Part shown: positions 11,953 to 21,044 of the stretch, in pieces
Layout of the letters: each line of letters begins with the position of its first letter
Numbering within the stretch: position 1 is the stretch's first letter
DNA from: Norana najaformis
Lineage: Eukaryota; Annelida; Clitellata; Crassiclitellata; Hormogastridae
DNA: 64,000 nt
Direction of reading: 5' to 3'
Assembly: GCA_964023275.1 (NCBI GenBank)
Contig: OZ029913.1
Coordinates: 46,875,976 to 46,939,975, forward strand
Translations under genes and position numbers: made by a program
Notes under the pieces: generated by a model
The model's database searches: none
The model's input: the letters and a program-made list of their open reading frames with translations, nothing else
Told to the model about the DNA's origin: nothing

Positions 11953-12945
11953 TAATTGGCGTCGTGAACAGGATTCGTCGAATAGAAGTCGGTGCCGGAG
12001 ACGTGGAAAACGACGAGGTGCTAGAAGAAGACAGTGGAAGAAGTCGGTGGACGGAGAATAGAACAACCAGTGAAGGATGGGCGCTCGACCGAGAGACTTT
12101 TCGCTGCGACAGGAGTGATCGAGACAAAGTTGTGTCCGGTGCAACGAGTTTCGCTCGACTGGGTTTCGTCAGGGTAACGCCCACTTGCCAGAGTTCGGTC
12201 TGCAGGGCGAGACGAAACGAAGTTTGGAACGAGAGGGTCTTCCGCTGGAGACGTCTACACGTGGCGAAGGTGCGGTCGAAGAAGTTCGTCTACGGGACGC
12301 TCGTTCTACAGAAAATGGTCGGAGTGAAGATGGTCGGCTCGAGATTCGTCCGGTGGCGGCAGTGTGTCCGCTGGTGATTCGGTCGGCGACGTGCTCGTCG
12401 AAAGCCACGGAGTCAAAGGAGGAGCGAAGGAGGAGAACGGACAATGCGAACGTCGGTGACTTCAATCGGTTGATTGGCACGTATGTGAGTACAGGTTTAT
12501 CAGAGAGTGACTAAATGAGTTCTGCTCGACATTCTTGTGTTACGTATTGCAATAGACCAGAAACTTTTATCGTTTATTCATCTTCTGGCTAAGTTAGATT
12601 TGCATCATCGCACAGTTCAGTGATAAGAAACCAGGAAGGTAGGACATGTTAGGCAGTACCACCATTCGTTCTAGTTAATCCGTCTGTACGAGCAGCTTTA
12701 AGATTTAGAATGAGGTCTAGATTCAACTGTAGGTATTGATAGATGAATATTTTATATACTCCGGTATATTTCATGATAAGTAGAATGTATAGACAAGGTT
12801 TTAATTAGAATGTATAGATAATGTGTTATTTGTGTTACACGTTGTTCCTGAGCGTTATGGGTCGAGGGACTACGACGACGAAATGGTCGACAGAGGTGGA
12901 TGTCCCGTCTGTAAACAGCCGGGAGCATCCTCTTGAAGGAGGAGG

Positions 12946-13290
12946 TGTCACGTTCCTCGCCTCACGTGTCGTCGTCGTCCATCACGTGCGTCCGTTGGTG
13001 CCCTCTGGTGATCACGGATGGTAGCTGGAGGTGCGCCATCGGCAGGAAAATTCGACACTCACCTGACTGACGTGAGGGAGTACCAGACAGCTGACTGATG
13101 AAATGCAAAACTCGATCGAGGGATTGTCACACTAGTTTATAAGGGGAGAAAATGACTTTAGTCAGATAGATGCCAGACCGATGTTAGGCCGATACAGACC
13201 GAGAGAGGGACTGAGACGTTCGTCAGTCGATGTTATGTCTCAGTTAAATAATAATAAAAGACTATTCGACTTCTACTCGGCATCGTGACA
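12946..13290 (+). repeat. LTR D of the tandem array (outermost, oldest state)
   Basis: 345 bases. It differs from A-C at several sites and keeps a short block (TTAGGCCGATACAGACC) that resembles the LTRs of the Gmr1-like element at 35.7-41.8 kb more closely than A-C do. It is followed by ATTAC, the right half of the target duplication. Confidence 0.9.
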
Positions 13291-13295
13291 ATTAC

Positions 13296-13925
13296 CTTCC
13301 TCTAACTTTGAGGAGACCGCCCGAGCTGCACTGTTGGTTTCCGACGACTTGGTTTTGTGTATGTTTGTCGAACTTGACCCAATAGCTGGATTAGAAAAAG
13401 GATCACCTGTTACCATCTCTGATCGTAAAGTGTCTACCCTTTTCTTTATTTTGCGGGAAATATTGTGTCGTTTGCCTCCTTGTGTTCGGTGGCAGCATAG
13501 TTTGGGTCCCCAAAAAAATGTGACCCAACTGTCCTCGTTAACGGGGTCCTGAACGATGCGATCGATTATTGCAATTAGAGCGTTAGCAACTGCCGGTCGG
13601 GCCCCCCTTGGAATATGTTTGATGAGGCTGCCCTGGAAGCTAGGGTGGGCAATGTTACGATGTGGTAAAACTGGATCATTCTGCGTCAGATCAGAACTTA
13701 AGGCAGTAGGTAATGCGTTTTGCAGAGAAGCTGGGGCGTTATGAACTAAATCAGAGTGGACTTGCGTTGTAACTACAGAAAGGGGCGGCCTATTGGAACC
13801 GGGACATGGGTCACCCCGAAGGCCATGTCTATGAACCCTATCGTCAGCCAAATGCAGCTGTCTAGTGGCATGACAAACGCTGCATATGCCCTTGGCCTTG
13901 TTTACGGTCTGAGAGAGGGACCATG
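13296..13925 (-). pseudogene. REL-type retrotransposon A: N-terminal zinc finger and leader region
   Basis: This is the 5' part of the copy whose reverse transcriptase lies at 7907-8574. The minus strand reads GICSVCHATRQLHL, then DDRVHRHGLRGDPCPGS, a Cys/His cluster like the N-terminal zinc fingers that help R2-type proteins bind target DNA. Further on, SLIKHIPRGARPAVANALI and TQGGKRHNISRKIKKRVDTL match the equivalent region of copy L (34.5-34.8 kb), showing a conserved N-terminal domain. Most of it is one open frame (13273-13851), interrupted by the LTR array. An (ATT)n run starts directly beyond its 5' side. Confidence 0.8.
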
Positions 13926-13951
13926 GCTATTATTATTATTATTATTATTGT
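13926..13951. repeat. (ATT)n microsatellite between two REL elements
   Basis: About eight ATT units. It touches the 5' side of REL copy A and the 3' terminus (minus-strand CATCGAAAC) of copy B, as if both had used the same TAA-rich site. Confidence 0.85.
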
Positions 13952-14348
13952 TTCGATGAACATGTGTCTGTCAAGTGTCTTCTTCGATGGACCGTGACCG
14001 GTGGGGATCGGACGAACATCCTGCTCCTCCAACTCCCTCCTCTTCGTCGTCGCTGTCGTCTGCTTCGATGGCAGCTGCGTCGTGGGCTTCGCTGGTCCGA
14101 GCGTCGGAGTCTCCTCGACCTTGACTCGCCGGCTGACCTAGGTCAGGCGTTGCGGCTGCTTGATCTTGAGGACCGGTTGGGACACGTCGGCAGGGTCTCG
14201 TCGAACAGCTCCAGGCTCTCTCCGTTTCTTTAATCTTGGTTACAGGCACCGCCTTTCTCTCCTCCTTTAATTTCGGTTGTAGGTGCCTTCTCCATTTTAT
14301 TCTTGTCGATGAAGACCTTAATTTGCGACTGGATACGCTCGCTCGTTG

Positions 14349-14350
<2 letters not shown>
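13952..14350 (-). pseudogene. REL retrotransposon B: acidic C-terminal extension only
   Basis: A 5'-truncated copy. The minus-strand frame (13971-14351) has the Ser and Asp/Glu-rich extension that follows the endonuclease in one subfamily: EADDSDDEEEGVGGAGCSSD, ending PHRSRSIEEDT. The same acidic block with GCSSDPH occurs at 18.2, 19.3 and 49.4 kb. Its function is unknown. The copy is flanked on both sides by (ATT)n. Confidence 0.8.
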
Positions 14351-14385
<35 letters not shown>

Positions 14386-14391
14386 TACAGT
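14351..14391. repeat. (ATT)n microsatellite
   Basis: About 13 uninterrupted ATT units at the truncated 5' side of REL copy B. Confidence 0.9.
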
Positions 14392-14469
14392 TTGTCCCCT
14401 TCACCCAGCTGGCGTCAAGGTCTGTTTTATTGGGTTTCTACTAACTAAATCATATTCTTATTATTATTA

Positions 14470-14866
14470 TTTTCAACTGTCTGGGTTGGCTAAATCTCGC
14501 TGAAAGAAGATGCTGCAGAAGGCAACAGCATTAAATCGTTGGATGGCAACTGATAGGCGCTGAAACAGGTGGCATGTCTCTCTTTTATCACCAGAAACCA
14601 GCGTCAGAGAACTCCCAAACTCAGATATGAGTTATTAATTGGGCCAAGAGTTTCAAAAAATGACCGGAACCAAATGCTATTGTAGCAGAAGTTGGTTATA
14701 TTTTGAAGTTTTTCTAGATGCTGGTAGTACCGCTGCTCCACCGGCCGAGATAGAAGTAGCAGACAAGTAAGAAGCAGCCAGGGTGTCAGCCACACTGACA
14801 TCCCAAATCAGACTGCGGCCACCGCGCCATGGAATGAGCGTAAGCCCGTCGAGTCTTACCGTCAGT
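14470..14866 (-). pseudogene. REL retrotransposon C: endonuclease C-terminal fragment
   Basis: The minus-strand reading includes FFETLGPINN, the conserved FETLGPIN block found after the endonuclease in every copy here, and the surrounding residues resemble copies E and J. Frames are broken and the 5' side is cut off inside the endonuclease. AT-rich sequence adjoins both sides. Confidence 0.7.
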
Positions 14867-15234
14867 TTTAGATAGGCCTATTAATGGTAATAATAAAAAT
14901 AATATTTATTATAATAATAATATTATTGTTGTTATTATGCTGGTGTTTATTATAAATTATTATACTATAATGATGATATTATTGCTATTATTATTATCAT
15001 TGTTTATTTTTTTTTTTATTTTTTTAGCCGAGGTATTTATGATCCCTCAGGATTTCAGAAATTAGGGACTGCATTTTTCATTTTGTTAATATTGATATTT
15101 TTTACCCGAGGTAGGTATAATCCCTCAGGCGGTAAAAAATTAGTCCGGGACAGTAATTATTATTATTATTATTATTAATTTTACAAATTATTATTATTAT
15201 TATTATGAAGTCAATTCCGCTGTTATGTGACAGT
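14867..15234. repeat. AT-rich stretch with two copies of the REL 3' hairpin
   Basis: (ATT)n-rich sequence without coding signal. It contains two hairpin copies, 15028-15051 (CCGAGG to CCTCAGG) and 15105-15129 (CCCGAGG to CCTCAGG), each with the same loop pattern around TATAAT or TATGAT. They look like the last tens of bases of two severely 5'-truncated REL copies. Confidence 0.75.
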
Positions 15235-16545
15235 TTCATTAAAATAAATTAAATTAATAATCGCCATCTCCAGAGGGTTCAGAGCATGATGGCAATGTTC
15301 CGGAGAGGCAGATGGCATTTCCTCATTGAACAGCCACCGAAATCTTCTGAAACAAGAACGAGGTCTCTATAAGATCATGGGTTACATCTGTTGTCCGGCT
15401 TCCCAATTCTGTGATGAACTCCAGTCCTTCCTTGCTCCAGGCTCCGCTGGTCTCCAAGGCCACCACCACAAAGGTGTGAGGGCTAGTGATGGTGGCGTAC
15501 TTATCCTTTTGGACGAGGCTGCGCGGTCGGCAGCTTCACCTGCTCTGACCGATGTGTGAGGTAGCTGAGACGCTGCATAGGTGTCCAGTACTGTGACGTC
15601 CCATTCTAGGCACCGACCACGCGACCAAGGGATGAGCGTCACACCGTCCGGGCGTCTTCCGTCTTTCCTCGAGAGGCCAAGAGGTTCTTTCTGTGCAGCA
15701 ATTTTGGCTCTGTTCATCGCTCTCCAAATGACGTCGTTCAGCATACTGTGCCGCTGTTGTTTTCTGCCTCCTGCTCTGCAAAACAGGCCGTGTAGTCCAC
15801 TGACGTCGACTTTTCCCCCGTAGTAGTGGCATAAATGCGGTTCGCAAAGTGTTGTGCCCAGTCTCACCCCAATTGCCAACCGTACCTCCTCGTCTGAGAG
15901 ACGCAGTCTCAAAGCAGATACAGGGGGAGCCAGTAGCCAATCACCGGAATGTGGTGCTCATGAGGCAAGGAGGCGAGCGCGATCGTACGGACCGCTAACG
16001 GACCCAAACTGATCTCTGCAGGCCTTGTTTTGTCAACGAGTATCCCAATCTTTTTGGCGGTGTGATGCTACTCCCATTGGTGGCTCCCCACCTGTCAGGG
16101 CCATCCATGCGGTGAGTGCTGAGCTCACGAGTTTGTACGGCATCTCAGCCGAATCCGATGGCAGAATGCAAGCCTGAAGTTCGCTGGTGCTCGCAGCAGA
16201 ACCCAGAAAGGCGGATAATGCCAACGCAGATGCTTAGCGAATCCCCAGACCACCATCTCTCACCGGCAACAAAGCCTGTTGCCAATGGTCATCACAAAGG
16301 TCCACATTTAAAATATTTGACAGACCGTCTCTCAAGTGATCGAACCGAGTGAAGTTCGGGAACTCAGCACAAACGGTTATGCGCATAATGTATAACAGCT
16401 TTGGAACGCTTAAACTGTTCCGCAGCAGAACCAGAGCGTCATGTGCGTGAATCAGACACAGTCTTGTAATCGCTCTCTCAAGATCGTCAGCCTTCATTCC
16501 CTGTCGACAGCTGGACCTGGCATCAACGGCGCGCCCAGCAGAGTC
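15235..16545 (-). pseudogene. REL retrotransposon D: thumb region to endonuclease
   Basis: Minus-strand frames cover the end of the reverse transcriptase (VLLRNSLSVPKLLYIMRI, then LLPVRDGGLGIR) and the endonuclease. The zinc knuckle contains GLHGLFCRAG. The nuclease core has RRPDGVTLIPWSRGRCLEWD followed by VTVLDT, the P-D...D pattern of restriction-like endonucleases. It belongs to the same subfamily as copies K and N (shared IPWSRGRCL and AAQKEPLGL or PAQKEPLGL). Several frame changes make it inactive. It is truncated on the 5' side near the next (ATT)n. Confidence 0.85.
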
Positions 16546-16552
16546 ATCTCCT

Positions 16553-16600
16553 CATTATTATTATTATTATTTTCCCCGAGGTATATATAATCCCTCAGGG
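16553..16600. repeat. (ATT)n plus REL 3' hairpin (copy E)
   Basis: An ATT run is followed by CCCCGAGG and CCTCAGGG at 16574-16600. As minus-strand RNA the stem pairs fully with one U-G wobble. It marks the 3' end of copy E. Confidence 0.8.
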
Positions 16601-17405
16601 TTGTGAAATGTCCGGAGAAAATGATAAATCATCTGGAACGGCTACAACTCGTCAAGTTCGGGTATGGCAAGAAGGCTACGGAAGGCAACGGCATTGAAAC
16701 ACTGAATTGCTATAGTTTAATTGTTATAGTTTAATAATACAGTTTAATTGCTAGGCGCTGAAAGAAATAACAAGTTTCTTTTTGATCTCCGGAAGTTTTG
16801 AATAAGACAGCGTCCTAAGTCCGTAATAAGATCCAATCCAGTGCTGTTAATGGGGCCAAGAGTCTCAAATGCCAATGGTGTGAAGTGGTACATTGAAAGG
16901 AATTGACTGTACTTCGCACTTTTTCTGGAGGCTGTCAGCTCTGCGGCTGCCCCGGCGTTTGCAGCAGTTGCCTGCAAGTAAAAAGGAGCCACAGTGTCAA
17001 TTACTGTAACATCCCAGCTTAGACTGCGACCATTACGCCAAGGGATTAGGGTGAGACCATCAGGTCTCTTGCCGTCCGTTCTAGAAAGTCCGGTTGGTTC
17101 TTTGATAGCTGGAAAGCCCGCACGTATGAGGCTACGACAGATAAGGTCATTGAGGAAGGAATGTCGGGATATACGGCCAGGTCCAAGACCGCAAGAAAGT
17201 CCATGCGTACTTTCTGCCGTCACTAGTGTTCCGCAAGGACAGTCATGCGGCTCACATATGTTAGCTCCAAGACGAAGGCCGACGGCTATTCTTACTGCCT
17301 CGTCATCCAGTCGCAAGACGCAGGTTGTTACTGGAAGGGCAAAAAGCCAGTCGCCTGCGTGTGGTTCAGAAACTGCTTTCAAACGTGCTTGTTGGTAGGC
17401 GTCGG
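16601..17405 (-). pseudogene. REL retrotransposon E: endonuclease and 3' end
   Basis: A single minus-strand frame (16744-17382, 212 codons) spans the block GDWLFALPVTTCVLRLDDEA, the Cys/His knuckle (PCGTLVTAESTHGLSC), RKPD-like [19 protein letters not shown] with VTVIDT, and ends at FLSAPSN. The knuckle and P-D...D core define the R2-type endonuclease that nicks target DNA to prime reverse transcription. Relative to a full protein, the finger region and reverse transcriptase are missing because of 5' truncation at the (ATT)n near 17413. The endonuclease frame itself is intact. Confidence 0.88.
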
Positions 17406-17412
17406 TATATGA

Positions 17413-17540
17413 TTATTATTATTATTATCATTATTATTATTATAAATATTATTATTATTATTGTTGTTGTTGTTGTTATTATTATTATTATGAGATGGAT
17501 AATCTTCGTTGATGTTTATTATTATTATTATTATTATTAT

Positions 17541-17597
<57 letters not shown>
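17413..17597. repeat. compound (ATT)n, (GTT)n and (AGT)n microsatellite
   Basis: ATT runs with GTT and then about 19 AGT units. The high-coordinate end is the 3' tail (minus strand: CTA then TAA repeats) of the complexin-bearing segment. The low-coordinate end meets the truncated 5' side of REL copy E. Confidence 0.9.
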
Positions 17598-17599
<2 letters not shown>

Positions 17600-17615
17600 T
17601 TTGGCATCGTCCGAA

Positions 17616-18538
17616 TCACTTCTCCGTTGCCCCGGACACGGTTGTCATGACATTTCCCGGCAGCTCCTTCACCTTCGTCGTCAAGTCGTCAAAGTTCTTC
17701 GGAAACACCGACTGTTGTTCCGATGCTTCGTCTGGGTTTCCGTCACCCATATCATCCGGGGATTTCTTCTTCCGTCCTAGATGACCTTCGAGACCCGGAT
17801 CTTCCTTTGGAACCTCTTTCTTCTGGATGCCATACTTATCACGAATGCCCTGCCGCGTGACCTCTCGCTCCTCTTCCATCTTGCGGTATTTATCGTTGCG
17901 TTTTTCCTCCGCCTCTCGTATCGCTTCAGCGATTTCTGGATCCTCCTCCTCATCTCCATCGCCCTTCTTCTCCTCCTTCTCTTCTTTGTCTCCACCCAGG
18001 GCACCTGAAGGCTGGTGAATGCTGGGAGGTCGAATGTCATCTGAGAACATCGGAGGCTTTAACGCCTTTGGATTTATGTAACTATCGTCATCATCGCTTT
18101 CATCGTAGCCATCTTTTCCAGTGACAGGAAAAGAGCTAGCTTTTTTCATAACTGCGGGAAAGCGATCTGCATTTCTACCAGGAAGCACGTTCGCAACGTT
18201 AATGTAGTCTGGACAGTTTCGATGGTGTGGATCGGACGAACATCCAGCACCACCACCCTCCTCTTCATCGCCGTCGTCGTCTGCTTCGAAGGCGCCTGCA
18301 TCGTGGGCTTCACTGACGCGAGCGTCGACGTCTCCTCGACCTCGACCCGCCGGCTGTCCTTCGACAGGCGGTGTGGCTCCTTGACCCAGAGGATCGGTTG
18401 GGGCCCGTCGGCTGGGTCTCGACGACCAGTTCCAGGTTCTCTCCTTTTCTTTAGTCTTGGCTTCAGGCACGGTGATTGTTCTCTGGAATTGCCAGTCTTT
18501 GCTTAAATCTGGCTCCAAGAATGTGCCATTAAAGGCAA

Positions 18539-18542
<4 letters not shown>
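17616..18542 (-). CDS. chimeric frame: REL LINE C-terminal extension fused to complexin
   Basis: A continuous 308-codon frame. Residues 1-107 are the REL LINE tail: FNGTFLEPDLSKDWQFQ, a Pro and Arg-rich stretch, then the acidic block DDDGDEEEGGGAGCSSDPH. Residues 108-178 are unrecognised, rich in Asp and Ser. Residues 179-308 match complexin, the soluble protein that clamps and activates SNARE complexes at synapses: DPEIAEAIREAEEKRNDKYR, then the SNARE-binding helix KMEEEREVTRQGIRDKYGIQ at 221-240, then DLTTKVKELPGNVMTTVS near the end. The DNA junction is near 18215, right at the usual LINE 3' terminus (CATCGAAAC on the minus strand). No intron interrupts the complexin part and the stop is about 20 bases from a trinucleotide tail. 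Either a captured retrocopy or a host exon beside a LINE; the former is favoured but not proven. No initiation signal is visible because the 5' side is truncated. Confidence 0.8.
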
Positions 18543-18579
<37 letters not shown>

Positions 18580-18581
18580 TT
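18542..18581. repeat. (ATT)n microsatellite
   Basis: About 13 ATT units directly between the truncated 5' side of the complexin-bearing copy and the 3' hairpin of the next REL copy. Confidence 0.9.
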
Positions 18582-18789
18582 ACCAAGGTAAGTATAATCC
18601 CTTGGTTGTTCAAAAATTTCCGGAGAAAAAGAGAGAGAGGGACTCTGGAACGGCTAATCCTCGTCTGGATTCGGCACCACAAATGTACCGTGGAAGGCGA
18701 CTGCATTGAAACGCTGTAATGTTATAGATAAGCGTTGAAAAAGGTAACCTGTTTCTCTACTATCTCCGGATATGAGGGACAATATAAAA
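18582..18789 (-). pseudogene. REL retrotransposon G: 3' end only
   Basis: Begins with the 3' hairpin (ACCAAGG to CCTTGGT, 18582-18606). The minus-strand frame ends VAFHGTFVVPNPDED and is cut off after ISGDSRETGYLFQRLSITLQ. Over about 210 bases it differs from copy J (21045 onward) at only about two sites by eye, so the two are recent relatives. Confidence 0.85.
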
Positions 18790-19060
18790 TATAATAATAA
18801 TATTATTATTATTATTATCATCATCATCATCATCATCATCATTATTATTGCTATTGTGATCATTATTATAATAGGCGTCAGAAACGACTTCCAGGGTGTC
18901 GGACCATTTTCAATTATGAAACAAATCTATTGTTGCTGGAGCAAGTAGAGCTGCTGTGGCGTCCATTATTATTATTATTATGCAAATAACCATATCATTT
19001 GTGCAATAATTCTGAGCAGAAAGTTAGTTTGTTGTTATAATAATAATAATAACAATAAGA

Positions 19061-19093
<33 letters not shown>
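18790..19093. repeat. (ATT)n/(ATC)n tract with a minute REL fragment
   Basis: Mostly ATT, ATC and AAT repeats. At about 18948-18976 the sequence GCTGGAGCAAGTAGAGCTGC and the next bases match the extreme 3' end of copy I at 19094, with one visible difference, before meeting ATT repeats again. This looks like a roughly 30-base, extremely 5'-truncated insertion. Nothing else is recognisable between 18861 and 18947. Confidence 0.65.
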
Positions 19094-20977
19094 GCTGGAG
19101 CAACTAGAGCTGCTGTGGCGTCCTGGTTGGCACACTGGAAACAGGTCGACTAGCTGCACCTCCGAATCGCGTGATCTTGTCTTTAAGCGCCGTGGTGAAG
19201 AAGCAACCCTGAGTTAGCGGTCGCGTAAGTGTAGAGCGTTCTGTGGGCGTTTCTTCGATGGGGCGCAAGAACTTCCGGTGTGGATCGGACGAACATCCAG
19301 CACCACCAACTCCCTCCTCTTCATCGCCGTCGTCGTCTGCTTCGAAAGCGCCTGCGTCGTGGGCTTCGCTGACCCGAGCGTCGACGTCTCCTCGACCTCG
19401 ACCCGCCGGCTGACCTTCGACAGGCGGTGTGGCTCTTTGACCCAGAGGATCGGTTGGGGCCCGTCGGCTGGGTTTCGACGACCAGTTCCAGGTTCTCTCC
19501 TTTTCTTTAATCTTGGCTTCAGGCACGGTGATTGTTCTCTGGAATTGCCAGTCTTCGCTTAAATCTGGCTCCAAGAATGTGCCATTAAAGGCAATCGCGT
19601 TAGATCGCTGGATGGCAATGGAGAGGCGTTGGAACAGGAAAGAAGTCTCCCTCTTATCTCCCGATGCTTGAGTTAAATGGCGTCCGATTTTCTTGATGAG
19701 GCTGAAGCCTTCCTGATTTATGGGGCCTAGAGTCTCGAAGGCCAGAGGGACGAAGCAGTGTGTCGAGAGAATATCACTGTATTTTGAGGTCTTTCGTTCT
19801 GCTGCGATCTCAGCAGCAGCACCTGCGACCACGGCTGTTCTGGATCGATAAGAGACTGCCAGAGTATCGATTACTGTGGCGTCCCAGGTCAAGCATTTAC
19901 CCCCTTCCCAAGGAATGAGGGTTGCTCCATCAGGTCGTCGGCCGTCGGACCTAACCAATCCTGCTGGTTCTTTAGTTGATGGAAAGCCAGCCTTCACGAG
20001 GGCGCGCCACACGATGTCATTGATACAGGCGTGTCTTGCTGTTCTCCCTGGGCCTAAAGGGCATGCTAGACCGTGCGAGCCGTCCGCAGTGACCAGAAAC
20101 CCACAGGGGCAAACGTGAGGGGCGCACAAGTCTATCCCAAGTCTTAGGCCTGTTGTGATGCGTACAGCCTCATCGTTTAGCCTCAAGCCGCAGGCACTTA
20201 TGGGCAGCGCCAAAAGCCAGTCGCCAGAGTGTGGTGAAGAAACTGCCTTAAATCTGGCTTCGTGGTACTCGGATGTTATTGAGGCTCTGAGGGTTGCCAG
20301 ACTCTTTTGGATAAGTGGGCGGTCCCAAGTTGCCTGTTTATGGGATATTGGGGCCTCGGGATTGGGGGCATTTAATTCCGCTGACCAGCGGGTCCGGGCT
20401 TGTTCCAAAGGGCCATACGGGGGCAGGTCGCAAGAGGTAAGAATGGAATCCTGTAACGACGTGGTGCCTGCGGCTGAAGCCAAGAAGGCGGGAAGTGCCA
20501 GCGAGGACGCGCGACGTATACCAAGACCTCCGTCTCGGACAGGTAAAGATGCCTGATCCCAGCTCTGATCATTCAGAGCCAAGTTGAGCATGTTGGTGAG
20601 GCCTTTGCGAATGTGTCAAGAGCCGGGTTGTCCATGCATGGTGTGCAGCGGAGTGTGTGGAGCAGGGTGCAAGAGCTTAGTGAGTTGCGAAGAAGAATTA
20701 TGGCATCATGCCTAGATATGTAAGCCATACGGTCAATCCCTAGTGATAGTTGTGCGCATCGCTTCTCCAGTGCATCCCTTAGAGCTCCGCCCGTGGAAAG
20801 AGGTGCGCCCAAAAGACAAGCATTGTCAGAAGGTGTGACCGTGAAGCAGTCTAGAGGAGATGGCAGGTTGGTACATTGGATATGTGTTATCACTTCGCAC
20901 TTACTGACATTTAGTGTCAAACCCATTTCGCCCGCGACCCTGATAATAGATTCGACGTCTGCCGCCACTACGGATGC

Positions 20978-20980
<3 letters not shown>
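19094..20980 (-). pseudogene. REL retrotransposon I: reverse transcriptase end, endonuclease, acidic extension
   Basis: The longest REL frame here (19104-20591, 495 codons). Order: RT-thumb tail LPVRDGGLGIR (16-26), GDWLLALPISACGLRLNDEA (123-142), zinc knuckle with C161, C163, H173 and C177, KEPAGL (207-212), RPDGATLIPWEGGKCLTWD (219-237) with the P-D and second D of the restriction-like nuclease, FETLGPIN, then a Pro/Arg-rich and acidic extension with GCSSDPHR and a tail ending TPQQL. Only about 10 bases lie between the stop and the (AAT)n tail. A second frame (20573-20968) holds the preceding thumb segment (GMGLTLNVSKCEVITH-like context), separated by an indel. The copy is truncated before the YLDD region. 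The endonuclease looks intact. Confidence 0.9.
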
Positions 20981-21010
<30 letters not shown>

Positions 21011-21044
21011 TATTTATTTATTATTTTTTTTTATTTTTTTTTAT
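20981..21044. repeat. (ATT)n and T-rich tract
   Basis: ATT repeats passing into T-rich sequence, between the truncated 5' side of copy I and the hairpin of copy J. On the minus strand this is the A-rich plus TAA tail of copy J. Confidence 0.9.

Larger units (their letters stand above)
8580..13290 (+). mobile_element. tandem non-autonomous LTR retrotransposon array (4 LTRs, 3 short interiors)
   Basis: Four LTRs of 336-345 bases alternate with three short interiors (1212, 1153 and 993 bases). Each LTR starts TGTCACGTTCC and ends GCATCGTGACA. After each of the first three comes a primer-site-like TGGCGTCGTGAACAGG, four bases downstream. Before each of the last three comes a polypurine tract, GAAGGAGGAGG. 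The whole block is bounded by ATTAC at 8575-8579 and 13291-13295, so it behaves as one insertion that later grew by unequal exchange between LTRs. LTRs and terminal interior sequence match the Gmr1-like element at 35.7-41.8 kb, but no gag or pol is present. Confidence 0.9.

Noticed and set aside
8580-13290. Satellite or gene-cluster explanation for the repeats with a period of about 1.5 kb
   Set aside because: The units have LTR ends, primer-site and polypurine signals and a 5-base outer target duplication, so a tandem LTR element explains them better. The 178-codon frames repeated in each unit have no recognisable product and cross the LTR boundary.
17616-18008. Complexin part as the host's normal complexin gene
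   Set aside because: Not fully excluded, but the single uninterrupted frame, the junction exactly at a LINE 3' terminus and the trinucleotide tail favour a captured copy; the deciding test is given in the findings.
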